DNA from: Spirometra erinaceieuropaei
Lineage: Eukaryota > Platyhelminthes > Cestoda > Diphyllobothriidea > Diphyllobothriidae
Direction of reading: 5' to 3'
Length of the DNA: 64,000 nucleotides
NCBI GenBank assembly: GCA_902702965.1
Contig: CACRXP010000852.1
Location: forward strand, 93,384-157,383
Shown here: one piece after another, positions 34,271 to 45,689 of the stretch
Layout of the letters: the number at the start of each line of letters is the position of its first letter
How positions within the stretch are numbered: position 1 is the first letter of the stretch
Notes under the pieces: generated by a model
What the model saw: the letters and a program-made list of their open reading frames with translations, nothing else
What the model was told of the DNA's origin: nothing
The model's database searches: none
Made by a program: the position numbers and the translations under genes

Positions 34271-37200
34271 TATTTGACTACGGTAAGCAAAACCTTCTCG
34301 AAGGTCACTTAAATCTGTGAGCATGATTTAAAGGAAACTTTATTCTCCTTTTCTTACTTCTTCAGAAACAAATTATCTTGGCTGCAATTTAGGGCATCCT
34401 TTGGCCTAATGGATAGAGCGTGTCAGTTATGCAGTCTGCACGGTGACCGAGGTCAATGCTGTCTGTTGTTTTGGGGGCAGTTATACTGGCAGAGAATTCA
34501 AATCCCTTGTCTTGTTCTATGTTTTTCATCCAGATGTGCGCGATCCCAGGAAGGTGCTCATGAATTTCAGGCCTGAATCGGGTAGCACTTTACATGGGAC
34601 TAAGTATACTCTCTTATTAACACACTTGACAGAAAGTATATAGTGCAGTGCTTTTTTCTGAAAAAAGAATCTTCAACACAACTGCATTTCGCATAGTTTA
34701 ATATAATAGACTGGGCTGCCAGTATGGTGTTATGCATGAAATTAGGCATAACCAGATGCAGGTGTTTTACCTTATCTCCTATAGCGTTGGAATGCTAGCT
34801 TGTCCACGAGTGAAAAACGATCTTTCTCGTTATATACGTTATTGCCACTTGTACCGTTCACGAAGCGGATTTAATATTGTTGTCCTCCGAAACTACGTTA
34901 ACGTAAATTATACAATAAAGCAGTTGTATCATACCAGCTCACATTTTTCCCCAATAATCCGCTTATAACGAATCTGGAATGTTCTACATCAGTCATGCTT
35001 TAAATATCAGCCCCGAGTGAATTTCGATGGTCTGGCGAAGCTATGGTTGATGCTCCTGAGTGTCTGCACAGGACTTGGCAAATTCAAACATAACGGTTAT
35101 TTTTGGCACTGACTAAATTACACCTAATTGTCCAAGTACCAGTCAACGCTCCTAAATCTCGCATATACAGCAACTCAAAGAGTCATAACAATCCCATTTG
35201 TCCGAATTGCGGCTGTGCTTCGCAGATGCAAAAAGTGGTCCGCTGCTGAGAGACGACAGTCGATGGTAACTAGCGTTGGGTTCAAGCAATCGACAGATAG
35301 ACTATTACAACGGGTTTCCTCATTTGGGTTGCAATCGAGAAGTTCGTTCGCCCCCCATTTTTAGTTACTTTCCGTATGCGTGATGCCGTTGCCCACCCTT
35401 TTTTTTAATAACTTGTGATGGTTTTAGCGCGCAGATCTAAAGACTACACATGGAGTTGTGTGATTGTAAAAACGTCCAGATTTTTCATTTACTGGTCCAC
35501 ATACTTGTACTGCGGGAGTTTTAATGCGGTTTGGAAGTGATATCACATTTATTGCACAGATTCCGCTCGACTTCGGCCAGGTGGAATGCTGTTGGTGGTT
35601 TCAGTAAGGTTTGGTCCTGTAGACCCATTTGACGAATCTCATACGGCCAAGGGCGTCAGAGTTCCTGTATTTTCATTGAGGGTACAGGACCCAACTCGAC
35701 TCAGAGTTCTCTTGTGCGCACAAGACCGACGTTCTTAACCTGTTGGTGAGAGCAAACCCTGACCCAATGATTAAGAATAATTCAGTGAGACCTTGTGAAT
35801 CATATGAAGATTCGTCGGGGTTCAGAAGATGCCTGAACTCATCAAGGGCTGCGAAAATGGAACAATTTACACTTTTATTTCACCTTTTATCCATCACGCC
35901 GTAGGGGCGTTCCTATTCTTTTTGAATATATGCCTATCCATCTACAAAATATAGCGTGCTCAACATGAGTACGTTTAGAAGTACCTGAAAACATAGAGGT
36001 GGGCTGGCAACCTATTCTCACCCTCCCGTGCAGAAAAGTATTGGTCGATAGTAAGGTGCGATTGCTCGGGGTTGAGAACGTTATTTGAGAAAAACTGTCA
36101 TGATTTCGCCTTAGGAGTTTACTCGTTGCGTCATCTTTAAAAGTTACTTTGATGAGTTGAGTGAAATGCCGTCTATTTTCTGTTAATTTGGTTGTCAAGC
36201 GTGCAATGAATCTTAAGTACATTTCTGACTAATGGTTTCTTTTGTTCGTTTCGGTATGTTATTTTCTACTAAATTTACATTATGTAGTTCCAGATGTAGT
36301 TGACTGTTTTTGTGCCACGAACCGTTTATGATTATTGATGAGCGTTCTGTGAAAACATCCATGTTTCTTTTAAATTCAGACCTTCGACTTTCTCAATGAA
36401 TCCAATGTATCCCGATAGTTCCATGGCGCTATCTGATACTGTAGATGTAAGTATTGCAGATGCTTCATTACCCAGAATGTAAAAGGTATTTTCGACAGCA
36501 ACGACTCACATAGGGTCATCACGTTATTATTTTAATTTAAAGGTCGGTTTTCCGAGAATATCAACCATAAATTTTACAGATTTGGACTTCAATTTACGCA
36601 ACCAACTGTTTTGATTGACCTCTTGGTTATCCCTAAACCTACAAAGTGTAATCCGCATTCTCTTCTACCTTTCTAAACTTGGTTTTTCATTGGTTTCCAT
36701 CGGACATGGAAGACCTGTCCAATATTTTTCTTCTCCTTTTACAATGCACATTATTTCGATGTGTTGAGTGCGGTGCCCATGGAGTGGGGACTTTTCTAAA
36801 GACTTTGAAACTAACGGACTTTGTTAGCATATCTACCGACCGGTAACCCGGCAGTTGCTGTAGGCATTTGCTTCGTTTTTCTTTGTTTCATCTAACCTCA
36901 TCAAGGTTTGCCTGCTCAAAATTGGCTGGTCTAGGTTTATTGTCCATGCTTTCATTAAAAAAACACATTCATTTCAATGAACCTATTGCTTAGACACAGT
37001 CCAGTCGCATGCATTTACGTTTACTTAAATTTTTGCCAAACAAGTTGTTTACCTGTTGTTTAGATCGTACAGTCTCCGCTAACGAGGTCTCATACGCGTC
37101 CGAAGGCTCGAACTAGCAAACCTACGATGCTAAATTTTTTTGAGCTTAGTTATTGTCACAAGCATAATGCCTTTTGGCCCTCCGCTGCTGTTCTGTGAGG

Positions 37201-37430
37201 ATTCCGATGCGAAACTCTCAAGGATTTATGATGATCAACGCATTTTTTGATTATTATTCTTTATGTTCATGTTCTCTTTTCCTTCTAGAAGGGATGTGTA
37301 GGTCGTAGTAGCCAAACTGCAACGCACGGCTTATACACTGCAGTACATTTTTTTAAGATCCAATTAAAGTAAGAATATGAAATGCCTTATTTACCAGGGT
37401 TCCTATAAAACACTTTGAAATGAAAGGCGA
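34271..37430. other. 3 kb without a supported gene
   Basis: AT-rich. A worn tRNA-like piece may lie at 34390-34500 (GGCCTAATGG A-box-like, GAATTCAAATCCC B-box-like). A 111-codon minus frame (35887-36222) and shorter frames are unassigned. Confidence 0.4.
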
Positions 37431-38343
37431 TCGTTCAATTGACTTGGCCGTAGCTATGGCAGAGACTGGCAGTTCGGAGACTAATAATCCTACAGAAGTT
37501 GGGCAAGTAGGTTGAAAGTCCATTCAACCGGCACGTCACACTCATAACGTACGTAAACGATGCTGAAATGCGTATGGTCGCGAAATTAAGTTGATTATGG
37601 GCATAGTTCTGGCAGTGTTTTTTGGTCATCGTGGCATGAGTCTCCGAGCATATTGGAAGGTGACGTAAACGTAATAAGTCAGGTGCGGTGGAAAATTTTC
37701 AGATATGTCACCAATTTCACAGAGCATCTACCTTATAATAAGGACTTGTAAAATTCAGTGGAGAAGAGTTGTAGAAAAGCTTCTGGAAAACCAAAGCACC
37801 AAACAGGGAGTTTTAGGTTTGCGGAACAAATACAGGCAATCCTACGTACATCATCCACTGCTGGAATAATTTCATATAATTTGGTCATTTTTATATATTT
37901 TGCGGCAGTCCCTAAAGCCTACGAGTGTATTACTGCAATGTTGTCAAATAAGCCCATAAGTACAGATCAACGGAAGGAAAAACTCCTCCTTATTTTAATT
38001 GGCATTCGGACATTCGCCAGCGATGATGTTCGCCGTGTGCACATAGTAGAATGGGTGTGGAAAGGAGACTTGCGTGGGAGTGAGTTAATGGGACAGTTGA
38101 ATTGCGAAACATCCCGTCATACTCTCTCCTTTCTCCCTCTGCTGGGGTCGGTGACAAAAAGTAATTCTCGCGATCGGAGGTCGGCTTGGTGAGCTAAGCA
38201 ACCTATATTCTCGTGACACTTTCGTTATGATTCCCGTGCATCAATCTATTTCCGTGTCATGCCCAATTGAAAACCGACGTCTCGTTAGAGTGTTTAAGGG
38301 AAGTAAATAATGTTTTTTTTGTTTTTAAAACGGATCGTAACAA
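37431..38343. other. Unassigned; 144-codon open frame
   Basis: The plus frame at 37758-38192 is one of the longer unexplained frames (IISYNLVIFIYFAAVPKA; later STDQRKEKLLLILIGIR). No motif recognised, no splice logic seen; could be part of a decayed transposon or chance. Confidence 0.3.
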
Positions 38344-38436
38344 TTATTCGTTTGCCAATAGAAGCGAAGAGCCGAGTCCCAGGAAGTAGTCTTGAAGAAG
38401 GAGACACGATCGCCGGGACAAGAGCTTTATTAGCCT

Positions 38437-38470
38437 GACGTTTCGGATTCCTACTCGAATCCATCATCAG
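38437..38470 (-). ncRNA. Hammerhead ribozyme motif (PLE type), copy 1
   Basis: On the minus strand: CTGATGA, a 6-bp stem II (GGATTC/GAATCC, loop GAGTAG), then GAAACGTC. These are the invariant hammerhead core blocks with the minimal helix III (AC/GU) known from PLE terminal repeats; cleavage would follow the C of GTC (38437). Flanking TGTCT/AGGC can form helix I. Confidence 0.8.
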
Positions 38471-38961
38471 AGACAAAAGAGCAGAAACGGGTGGTTGTTG
38501 CACAAGGGGCTGCAGTATTTATAGGATGCAGCAGCCATGCTGGCCGAAATTCTCGCAAGAGGTGACAACCGGGTGAGCCGAGAGCTACTGGAATCATGGT
38601 TTACTGGCCCCCAGTCCATCAACAAGTGCAACGATCTTCCCATTCAATACAGCGTGCTGAGACTTCGTCTAGGCTGAGTAATTGGCCACGCGGGGAGCGC
38701 ACTGGTGAACACTCTTCCCAACAACCGGGTCAACGCATCAGATGGTCGAGCAATCATCACGCCAACATCCAACGCACGTGATAAAATTGCGGCAATTATC
38801 GACTCGAATGTCGGCCATCAAGCAATGATCACCCCAAGTGTGACAATCCAGGATGAAGGGGGAAGCCGTGAACGTTCAAAGGCAGGCGGTAGCATGGCTG
38901 CTGCATCCTATAAATACTGCAGCCCCTTGTGCAACAACCACCCGTTTCTGCTCTTTTGTCT

Positions 38962-38995
38962 CTGATGATGGATTCGAGTAGGAATCCGAAACGTC
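38962..38995 (+). ncRNA. Hammerhead ribozyme motif (PLE type), copy 2
   Basis: Same core as copy 1, in the right arm: CTGATGA at 38962-38968, 6-bp stem II, GAAACGTC at 38988-38995. All conserved core bases are present. Such a tiny helix III usually needs two motifs pairing as a dimer; here the two copies lie on opposite strands about 525 bp apart. Confidence 0.85.
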
Positions 38996-39075
38996 AGGCT
39001 AATAATGCTCTTGTCCCGGCGATCGTGTCTCCTTCTTCATTTATTCGTTTTTTGAAGCATTTTTTCCCCGGTATG

Positions 39076-41179
39076 AATTGAAAACAAGCATGTAAAGCAG
39101 AATTTATTGGGGCCAACAAATTTCGTGACGGCTTTTCAACTGCAACCCGTCTCTGCATAACATAGGTAACGAATGAACGCGCACAGCAGTATGAATTTGT
39201 ACAGAATGGCAGTGCATAGGACCAAGGTCAAAGTTCAAAATAATCAATAATCAGCTAAGACGTCCACATAAGCATCAAAAAGGGAAAAAAGGAAGACGAA
39301 ATGTTAACAACAAATCACAGTCAGAGGAAAATAGAGGCGTGAGATTACCAGGGCAATTGCAGATTGATCACATGATCTAACTGCTTGCACAGGTCTGGTT
39401 TCTCCCTCCGTATGTAGGCTGCTTCCAAATAACGCAAGGTTCGAGTTGTACGTGCTCGGACGAGTACTCGAAAGGATGCTTTAGGGTCGACAACATGACC
39501 GCTATCTAACAGGTGTTTCGTTATAGACGAACGGGGGGTTCTATTTTCCTGTTTGAAAAGCCAATTAGGCAAATGCTCAGCGGCCCTGGTCGCCAATTGC
39601 CTTTGCGTTCGCCCAATGTACTTGCATCCGCAAGTGCATGTGAATTCATACACACAATTGGGGGTGGCGTGCATTGGCAAGCCATCCTTTGCCCGGTTAA
39701 TTGGAAGGCTTTTTGTGGAACTGATGAAGATAAGCTCTGCTGCGTTGTACGTTCTTTCTATAGTGCATCGCAAGCGTCGCTTGATTGTGTTTGATACGTT
39801 GTCACCCTTAAAAGTTAGACATATTATAACGGGCTTCTTCGGAACGGACTGTTCCGTCAACTTTGGCCGTAAATGGTTGCTGTACTTCTGAATGAAGCGT
39901 GCAGGATAACCACGATTAAGTAAGGCTTCTTTGATACGGGCAGTTTCTGTATCTATGGTCTCCTTGGAGCAAATATTTCTCGCTCTTTGAAAAAGAGTAT
40001 GTACTAGATTACGCTTCCATTGTATTGGCGCAAAGCTTTTGTAATGTAGGTATTGCCCTTTCCACGTAGTCTTGTGGAAGACGGAGCGTCTTATTGAACC
40101 ATCATCCTCTCTAAACATGAGGACGTCCAGGAAAGGTAACTTGTTAAACTGTTCCATTTCCATCGTAAATTTTATTTTAGGATGCAGATTATTCATCAGG
40201 CAAAGTAGGTCGGAGGCCTCTTCCTTGTTATCAACAATCGTGAATATATCATCCACGTATCTCCTGTATAATGTTGTCATGTTTAATTCTGAGGACACCT
40301 TATCTTCTAGGTAACCCATAAAAACATCGGCGAGGGTTGGTCCAAGTGGACTACCCATTGCGACTCCGTCAATTTGTCTGTAAAGTTCCCCATTAAACAG
40401 AAATTGAACATCTTTGGTGCAAAGTACCAACAGATCTCGTAGTAGTTCGGGGGAGAGTCGGGTTTTGGACGCATGGGCGCATATAACATCTATTGTTTCA
40501 ACCAATGGTACATTGGTAAATAAGGATTCCACGTCTAATGAGATCATACACTTGTCGGCGATGTTCTGGTCCTTAATTTCTTCAATGAAATGAAGACTGT
40601 CTTTTATTGTGTAGGTGGAAAACAATTGCCGAATTGGTTCTAGCTCCTTGACAAGCCATTTTGCTAGTCGGTGTGTAGGTGTATTAGACATAGAAAGAAT
40701 TGGTCGTAAAGGTGTGTCCTTTTTATGCGTTTTTGGTAGACCGTATAGTCTGGGGATATGTGTACCTCTCGGTTTTAGGATAAGTGCGGTTTTAATATCA
40801 ATCAGGTTTTTGTCCAACAACTTTTGAACCTTTTTCCAGACTGAGTCTTCCAATGTCTTGGTTTCATCTTTCCCAGACGCCTCTAGACGAAATTTGCTCT
40901 GATCATCTAAGATACACTTCATTTTCCTCACATAGTCCTTCCGGTTAAGAATAACAACTCCATGACCTTTGTCCGGCTTAGAAATTATTATTTGTTCATG
41001 ACGTTTCAATGCGGATAAGGCAGCTATGTGTTCATTGGTTAATGGAGTCCGTTGTGTCACAGGAGCTTTACGGTACTGATGAGTAATGTCCACAAATTTT
41101 GCTTTCAACCAGCCGTTGAAAAGCCGTCACGAAATTTGTTGGCCCCAATAAATTCTGCTTTACATGCTTGTTTTCAATT
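39076..41179 (-). mobile_element. Penelope-like element with 65-bp terminal inverted repeats
   Basis: 39076-39140 and 41115-41179 are exact or near-exact reverse complements and bound the element, whose coding strand is minus. TTTATTCGTTTT lies at both borders (about 39040 and 41178), the same word as on the left of the neighbouring PLE. The inverted piece at the upstream side overlaps the beginning of the open frame, as expected for a 5'-truncated PLE insertion with an inverted tip. Confidence 0.85.
39345..41126 (-). CDS. Penelope-like reverse transcriptase plus GIY-YIG endonuclease
   Basis: Uninterrupted frame of about 590 codons; residue numbers count from the TTG at 41106-41108. RT: ADKGHG-like SKPDKGHGVV (43-52), RLYGLPKTHK (120-129), SLDVESLFTNVP (190-201; first catalytic Asp 192), DGVAMGSPLGP (247-257), YVDDIF (284-289, catalytic Asp pair), LPFLDVL (324-330). 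GIY-YIG: VYEF (486-489), CKYIGRT (495-501), Arg 508, EHLP (511-514), Glu 562 in YLEAAYI. A CTCGC cluster lies between the two halves of the GIY-YIG core. There is no ATG at the start: the frame opens after a TGA at 41127-41129 inside the inverted terminal repeat, so the N-terminus is missing. RT would copy the element RNA and the nuclease would nick the target. All catalytic residues intact and no stop, so this is a recent insertion. Confidence 0.92.
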   Translation of the reverse strand, partial: RLFNGWLKAKFVDITHQYRKAPVTQRTPLTNEHIAALSALKRHEQIIISKPDKGHGVVILNRKDYVRKMKCILDDQSKFRLEASGKDETKTLEDSVWKKVQKLLDKNLIDIKTALILKPRGTHIPRLYGLPKTHKKDTPLRPILSMSNTPTHRLAKWLVKELEPIRQLFSTYTIKDSLHFIEEIKDQNIADKCMISLDVESLFTNVPLVETIDVICAHASKTRLSPELLRDLLVLCTKDVQFLFNGELYRQIDGVAMGSPLGPTLADVFMGYLEDKVSSELNMTTLYRRYVDDIFTIVDNKEEASDLLCLMNNLHPKIKFTMEMEQFNKLPFLDVLMFREDDGSIRRSVFHKTTWKGQYLHYKSFAPIQWKRNLVHTLFQRARNICSKETIDTETARIKEALLNRGYPARFIQKYSNHLRPKLTEQSVPKKPVIICLTFKGDNVSNTIKRRLRCTIERTYNAAELIFISSTKSLPINRAKDGLPMHATPNCVYEFTCTCGCKYIGRTQRQLATRAAEHLPNWLFKQENRTPRSSITKHLLDSGHVVDPKASFRVLVRARTTRTLRYLEAAYIRREKPDLCKQLDHVINLQLPW

Positions 41180-41732
41180 TATTCGTTTTGTCAGACATGT
41201 TTTTTCGTCTAGACTTAAAGGTATCAAACTCCAACTGCCCCCATAGCAGACGCCCCGATATGTGTAAAACGTTTGACCCCTGATTTATTTTTTACTCATT
41301 TTTTCTCCACAGAAAATGGAGCCTATTTTTGCTGAAAATTTGAATTTTTCTGAAAATAACGCGAATTCCTCTTTCTAGCTACATAGTACCAGTATTCTGA
41401 TAATCGTAGTTCATTGTGTACGTATCACAGGCAAGCCTTTCGTTATATACTTTAGCGGAGTAGATTGTCATTAAATGTAGCAGTGTCGTGTAGAAATTTC
41501 CACTAAGAATTGCTAAGTGTGTGCATTAAGGTGAGCTGAGTTAGCTGATGCTTTAATTGGAGTATAGGTCCATCCACAGGACTTGGTCTGCGCTGTCGAT
41601 TTGCAATCGTTGGTTTACCGCCTCAAATGAACTCCCATACGCTAATTCAACCTACCAGTCCTGCTGGGATTTACGTCAAATTTTATGCACGTTTGTTGAA
41701 CTAGAAGCAGCTGAAAGTCGACCGTCTCGAGA
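41180..41732. other. Upstream of the second family gene; no clear promoter
   Basis: No obvious TATA box in the 100 bases before the ATG at 41733. A 60-codon plus frame (41557-41739) is unassigned. Confidence 0.35.
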
Positions 41733-43564
41733 ATGTTGAATGCACTGTTTGCTACTTCGTTAATTATCTATCATATTATGGACATTACTGGTAAGATGCG
41801 AGGTATTGATCTTGAACTACATCCTTTACCTAACTTTAATAAAAAAAACATTGTCTTAACTTAGACATTATTATTGCAGAAAAATATACAGTAGCATGAA
41901 TCATAACGTGTCATAGGTTTTCAGGTTACATCAATCTACACTTCCGCGATAGCAGTTTAAACTGGCTGCGTTTTGTGTTTTAGCTCACTAAGTGTCAGTT
42001 CTTTTCAAGTCGGATTTCCTTTATTATGCTCGACCTCATGAAACCTTCATGCATTTAAAGAACACTTTCCAATGTATTAACAAAATATGAGTTTGGCAAT
42101 CAGTTGTCATGCACTTGACAACTTAATTTTAGCTAGGTATATGTTCTGCAAACTCCAATATGCCGTCTTTCTGCTTATAAAATATAGCTCTTAAAGAAAA
42201 CTCATGCACCTTGCAGCGATGGAGCAATCTATGGCCCCACAACTTCCAGACTGTAGTATTGTCTATTCGAAAGCGGAATTTGCCAACACATTTGACTATT
42301 TGCTAAGCAAGCTGACTACTATTGAAGTGCCCAGTTCCTTTATTGACTTTGAAGAGAGAGAATGCGCTATCATATTTGCCGAATTTGGACGCACTAATGA
42401 ATGTCATACCTATGTGTCCGACTCAGAAAGCAAATTCAACGTCTTTTGCAATGTTACATTTCCACGGGTCGCACGTTGTTTTTCAGAAACTGTAAGTCAT
42501 ATACATTAGCATGCCGTAGTCCGTCCGTATCGTAAAATGTCGACTTACATTCCGAACAGATTTTTTTGCCAGAAAGGATGTTTTTTGATAGATGTTTCAT
42601 TTAAAATATATCTGAATTTATAAGGACATTGCAAGTAGACGGAACACGTTCATTCTAAGTAAGTGGCCGTTTCGTACTGAGTGCGAATCCTCCAGATATA
42701 CGCAAATGAGCGTATTCACAAGTTGGATGCGTGGCTTGATTGTGGATCTTGAACATATTTGGCGCTGTAGTCGGTATCACAAACTTCTACAAGTAACTAG
42801 GCTGCTATGGAAACGTTAGTTAATCATCCTTTTGCAATATCAACATTAATTCATTGGGTTCGACCATGCCTTTTAAGTTTATTTCAGCTGAAAGTTTGCT
42901 TGGTCCAGTAGATGTCTTAAGCTATTACCGAGGAACCGACTCAGTCCAAATGGCAATCAGATCAATCAATAATGTTGTCTCTGGACATCATCCGCAAATA
43001 TAAAATTCCTGCAAAAGACCGACCTTTGATAGGTTGTTATAGTAATTCTTTAAATCCACTCAATATGGTATCGATGATCAACTTCGAACTCAAGTCGATG
43101 GAGATATTTTTAGACGTTTGAAATAACATACACTTTAGGAGCATTGACAGATTCTGTGAATAAAATTTGCATTATTGTACAATCATCTATTTATTTCGTT
43201 CATGTGGATAAATATATCTTTCTGGTTTAACTATGCGATATCGATTAACTTTCAGGCCAACACCTCTTATCTGGATTCCATCGAAGATATAGCTGATGAA
43301 AATTCTGAGCCTATTAGCTTTACCTTTTATGACGTCTTTGGGTACGCTAGCTTTGAGCTAAGCTACGACGACCGGATAACTGGCACTGTTGTTCTTCGTA
43401 TGCTTCACGTATTTCCATATATTTTTGAAAAAATATACATGGATATCATGATGGGCGATCTGTGGGTCCGAAAACCAGAAGTGTTTTTGGCAATAGACAG
43501 AGCTCATGCATTCATTCTTTTTAATGATTTAAAAGGGCAGCTTCCACTTTGTGCATATGACTAA
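41733..43564 (+). CDS. Secreted cysteine family gene, second complete member (3 exons)
   Basis: Model: exon 1 41733-41790, exon 2 42217-42491, exon 3 43256-43564; 213 residues. Exon 1 codes MLNALFATSLIIYHIMDIT, a hydrophobic signal peptide, then GTAAGA in phase 1. Exon 2 acceptor TTGCAG (42216); TTCCAG (42249) is an equally phased alternative giving 202 residues. Exon 2 has DCSIVYSK, then C-x49-C-x14-C and a GTAAGT donor 14 codons after the third cysteine, phase 0. Exon 3 follows TTTCAG with ASFELSY, VFPYIFEKIYMDIMMGD and ends LCAYD-stop. Same phases and cysteine spacing as the genes at 21962 and 52492, although direct identity is low. Function unknown. It sits between a young PLE and a PLE graveyard. 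Confidence 0.72.
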
Positions 43565-43827
43565 GAAGCATACAAAGAAATACCGAAAGTAAATTTTACA
43601 GGTGTCATATAACGACTTTTATCTCTGTGAACTATTGAAATTTGGTGATAAAACACACAAAGTACTACACACATAATTAATGGCGCAACTTTGATGCATC
43701 ACTAAGTTTATGGAGCAAATGATGACCGCAAATATAAACATACATATTGCCAATTAGAGCGAAAATGCGCGCCCCCGAGAAGAAATGAGAAACAAGTGCG
43801 ACTAGGGAATCAGAGGTTTAGTAGCCT

Positions 43828-43861
43828 GACGTTTCAAAAGCAAACAAGCTTCCATCGTCGA
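43828..43861 (-). ncRNA. Degenerate hammerhead motif
   Basis: GAAACGTC is intact on the minus strand, stem II (AAGC/GCTT) still pairs, but the CTGATGA block has become TCGACGA. Probably inactive. Confidence 0.5.
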
Positions 43862-44486
43862 CTATATCTATATATGAAAACGAAAAGGGCTTTTTCGTAA
43901 ATGTCGGTTGTACTTGTGAATTTTCGAGCTGGTGACACCACCCCTTTGGTCAGACGAAATGAAATCAAGTGAGAAATTTTGGTTGTCACAGTAGACCAGT
44001 TGACGTGACAGGACAGACAGACGACTGGCGTGTGAGGGGGGGGGGCTCCCGAGGTCATGGTAGGTCCCAGAATGAGGGGGGGCGAAGGGAGAGGAGGCGG
44101 AAAAACTACAGCAATCTGAGCTGGAGGGAGAGGGTGGTTGGTGTATCAATTGGAATGCGGGCTGCTGTATTCGCGGTCGCAGTGGGTCAGTCATTCGTGA
44201 ACGTAGACCCTTGCAGTGGGCATCTAAGTTAACATGGCCGTTGATACTACCCGCATTTAAGTAACAAGCCTCTAGAAATTCCCTCCGTTGCTTTTTGTTA
44301 GCCATGGCGACAACACCAGTGCAATCCCAATTGAATCGGTGGTTGTACTCTAGTGCGTGGGCAAACTCGATGAACACGGGGTATTGCCGACGAATAGCTA
44401 TGTTGTGTTCATCGATACCGCTCCCCAGGTATCGACGCGAATTGTTAACATACATGGAAGAACAATGTCCGCACAGTATGCGATAA
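43828..44486 (-). pseudogene. Penelope-like element 3' fragment
   Basis: The minus frame (44455 downward) codes the end of the GIY-YIG domain (RRYLGSGIDEHNIAIRR) and then NKKQRREFLEACYLNAGSIN, the PLE tail, continuing into the untranslated terminal part. A degenerate hammerhead lies at 43828-43861. Truncated at 44486, where an opposite copy begins. Confidence 0.75.
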
Positions 44487-44800
44487 ATTACATTCGTCTA
44501 CGTTCACAAATGACTGACCGCTTCGCTAATAACGCCTCAATGACCGCGAATATAGCGGTCCGCATACCAACTGATCCACCATCCACACCCATCGAGCACA
44601 GGGAGCTGTAGTTTTTCCCTATCCACACCCTTACCCTTCCCTTCACTGGGAAACGTTTAATGGCTTCCGCATCCCACTCACAAGCCAGTTGTCTGCCTGT
44701 CCTATCACGCCAAACAGTCTACAGTAACAAACAAACTTTCTCTCTTCTTCTTCTTTAGCCCGACAAAGGGTTGGTGACACCAGCTCAAAAATTCCCTAGT
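44487..44800 (+). pseudogene. Penelope-like element 3' fragment, inverted partner
   Basis: Plus-strand YIRLRSQMTDRFANNAS resembles GLRSRMTDPLRPRIQQP of the neighbouring minus fragment, and both run on into terminal sequence such as SRQ-[LT]-VY. Head-to-head joining of two copies of one PLE tail at 44486, the usual PLE inverted end structure. Confidence 0.65.
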
Positions 44801-44873
44801 AAAACTCGCAGTTTCTGAAGCACGGCCTCCAATTTTATTATATAAACACGGAATGCATACCACATCTGATTTA

Positions 44874-44932
44874 CATATATATATATAGCAGCGAGGATAT
44901 AGCAGCGAGCGATATATATATATATATATATA
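44874..44932. repeat. AT microsatellite with embedded duplicated word
   Basis: AT dinucleotide runs with ATAGCAGCGAG repeated twice between them. Confidence 0.8.
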
Positions 44933-45139
44933 TGCAGTTTTCTAAACAAATGCCTGTGTTGAAGGCACACGAATATTGACGGTGAGAAGAAACAATGATC
45001 AGAAATCTTCTGTGTCTTGACCTACGCGAGTAACGTCTCCGAAGCCACTGGGCGCATGATAAGACCGCTAAGCGTGGGCGTTGGACACCGACCGTAGGCC
45101 ACCATCCACCGCTTTGTCATTCAGCTCATGGACCGGCTA

Positions 45140-45600
45140 CCACCTGAAGACACGCCAGGCGTCATTTACATCATCAAATGTCCAGACTGTCTAGCCAACT
45201 ACTGTGGCATGACCTACAAACGCCTAAGAACGCGCAGGCATGAGCGCACTTTAGCCTAACGCAAAGGGATGAACGACCGCACGAGGCCATGCACTGTCTG
45301 GAAAATAATCCCACGTTCAACTTTGACGGCGCCCATGTGTTCGGCGCAGCTGAAAGCAAACCGGCGAGGGAATTCATCGATGCCTGGAAATAAGACGCCA
45401 AATCAATCAACCGCAGTATCGATTCGCTCGCGCCATACGAGGCCGTCAGGCATCATTTACGCGCAAAAGGAATGCCAATCAGAACAGAGCACGACGAAGA
45501 TATCGGATGAGAGCGCAGATGGCCTATTTAAACCCTGCATTTCCCACTTAGTCTATCTCCAATGATGTTCTTAAGCATGAGTTCGAAACGTCAGATGAAT
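45140..45600 (+). pseudogene. Penelope-like GIY-YIG fragment
   Basis: TPGVIYIIKCPDCLANYCGM then TYKRLRTRRHERTLA is a GIY-YIG core (IY ... YxGxT ... RxRxHE); later, in another frame, FGAAESKPAREFIDAW and SINRSI give the PLE tail. Stop and frameshift in between. A worn hammerhead (45559-45592: GAAACGTC intact, CTGATGA changed to CCAATGA) closes the fragment. Different GIY-YIG sequence from the 39345 and 46033 elements, so a separate PLE lineage. Confidence 0.7.
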
Positions 45601-45689
45601 AAACCTACTTCCCCAGAGATTGCATCATCTTCCTCTTCCATATTAACACCTGGGATCAGAATTATTGCTTATATCCATATATATAAGTA

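Larger units (their letters stand above)
38393..39039 (+). mobile_element. 5'-truncated Penelope-like element with 149-bp inverted arms
   Basis: Arms 38393-38541 and 38891-39039 are near-perfect reverse complements, each containing a complete hammerhead motif. The 349-bp centre, on the plus strand, codes AEILARGDNRVSRELLESW and FTGPQSINKCNDL, the C-terminal tail downstream of the GIY-YIG domain of a PLE. TTATTCGTTT stands at 38344 and again at 39041, just outside, and could be the target duplication. Typical PLE insertion: severe 5' truncation with the terminal repeat in both orientations. Confidence 0.85.

Noticed and set aside
34732..34968. Possible second exon of the secreted family (starts CPRVKND after an AG in phase 1)
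   Set aside because: No cysteine at the expected +50 and +65 positions and no donor after 14 codons.
39513..39891. Plus-strand frames over the PLE
   Set aside because: Shadows of the intact minus-strand RT and GIY-YIG frame.
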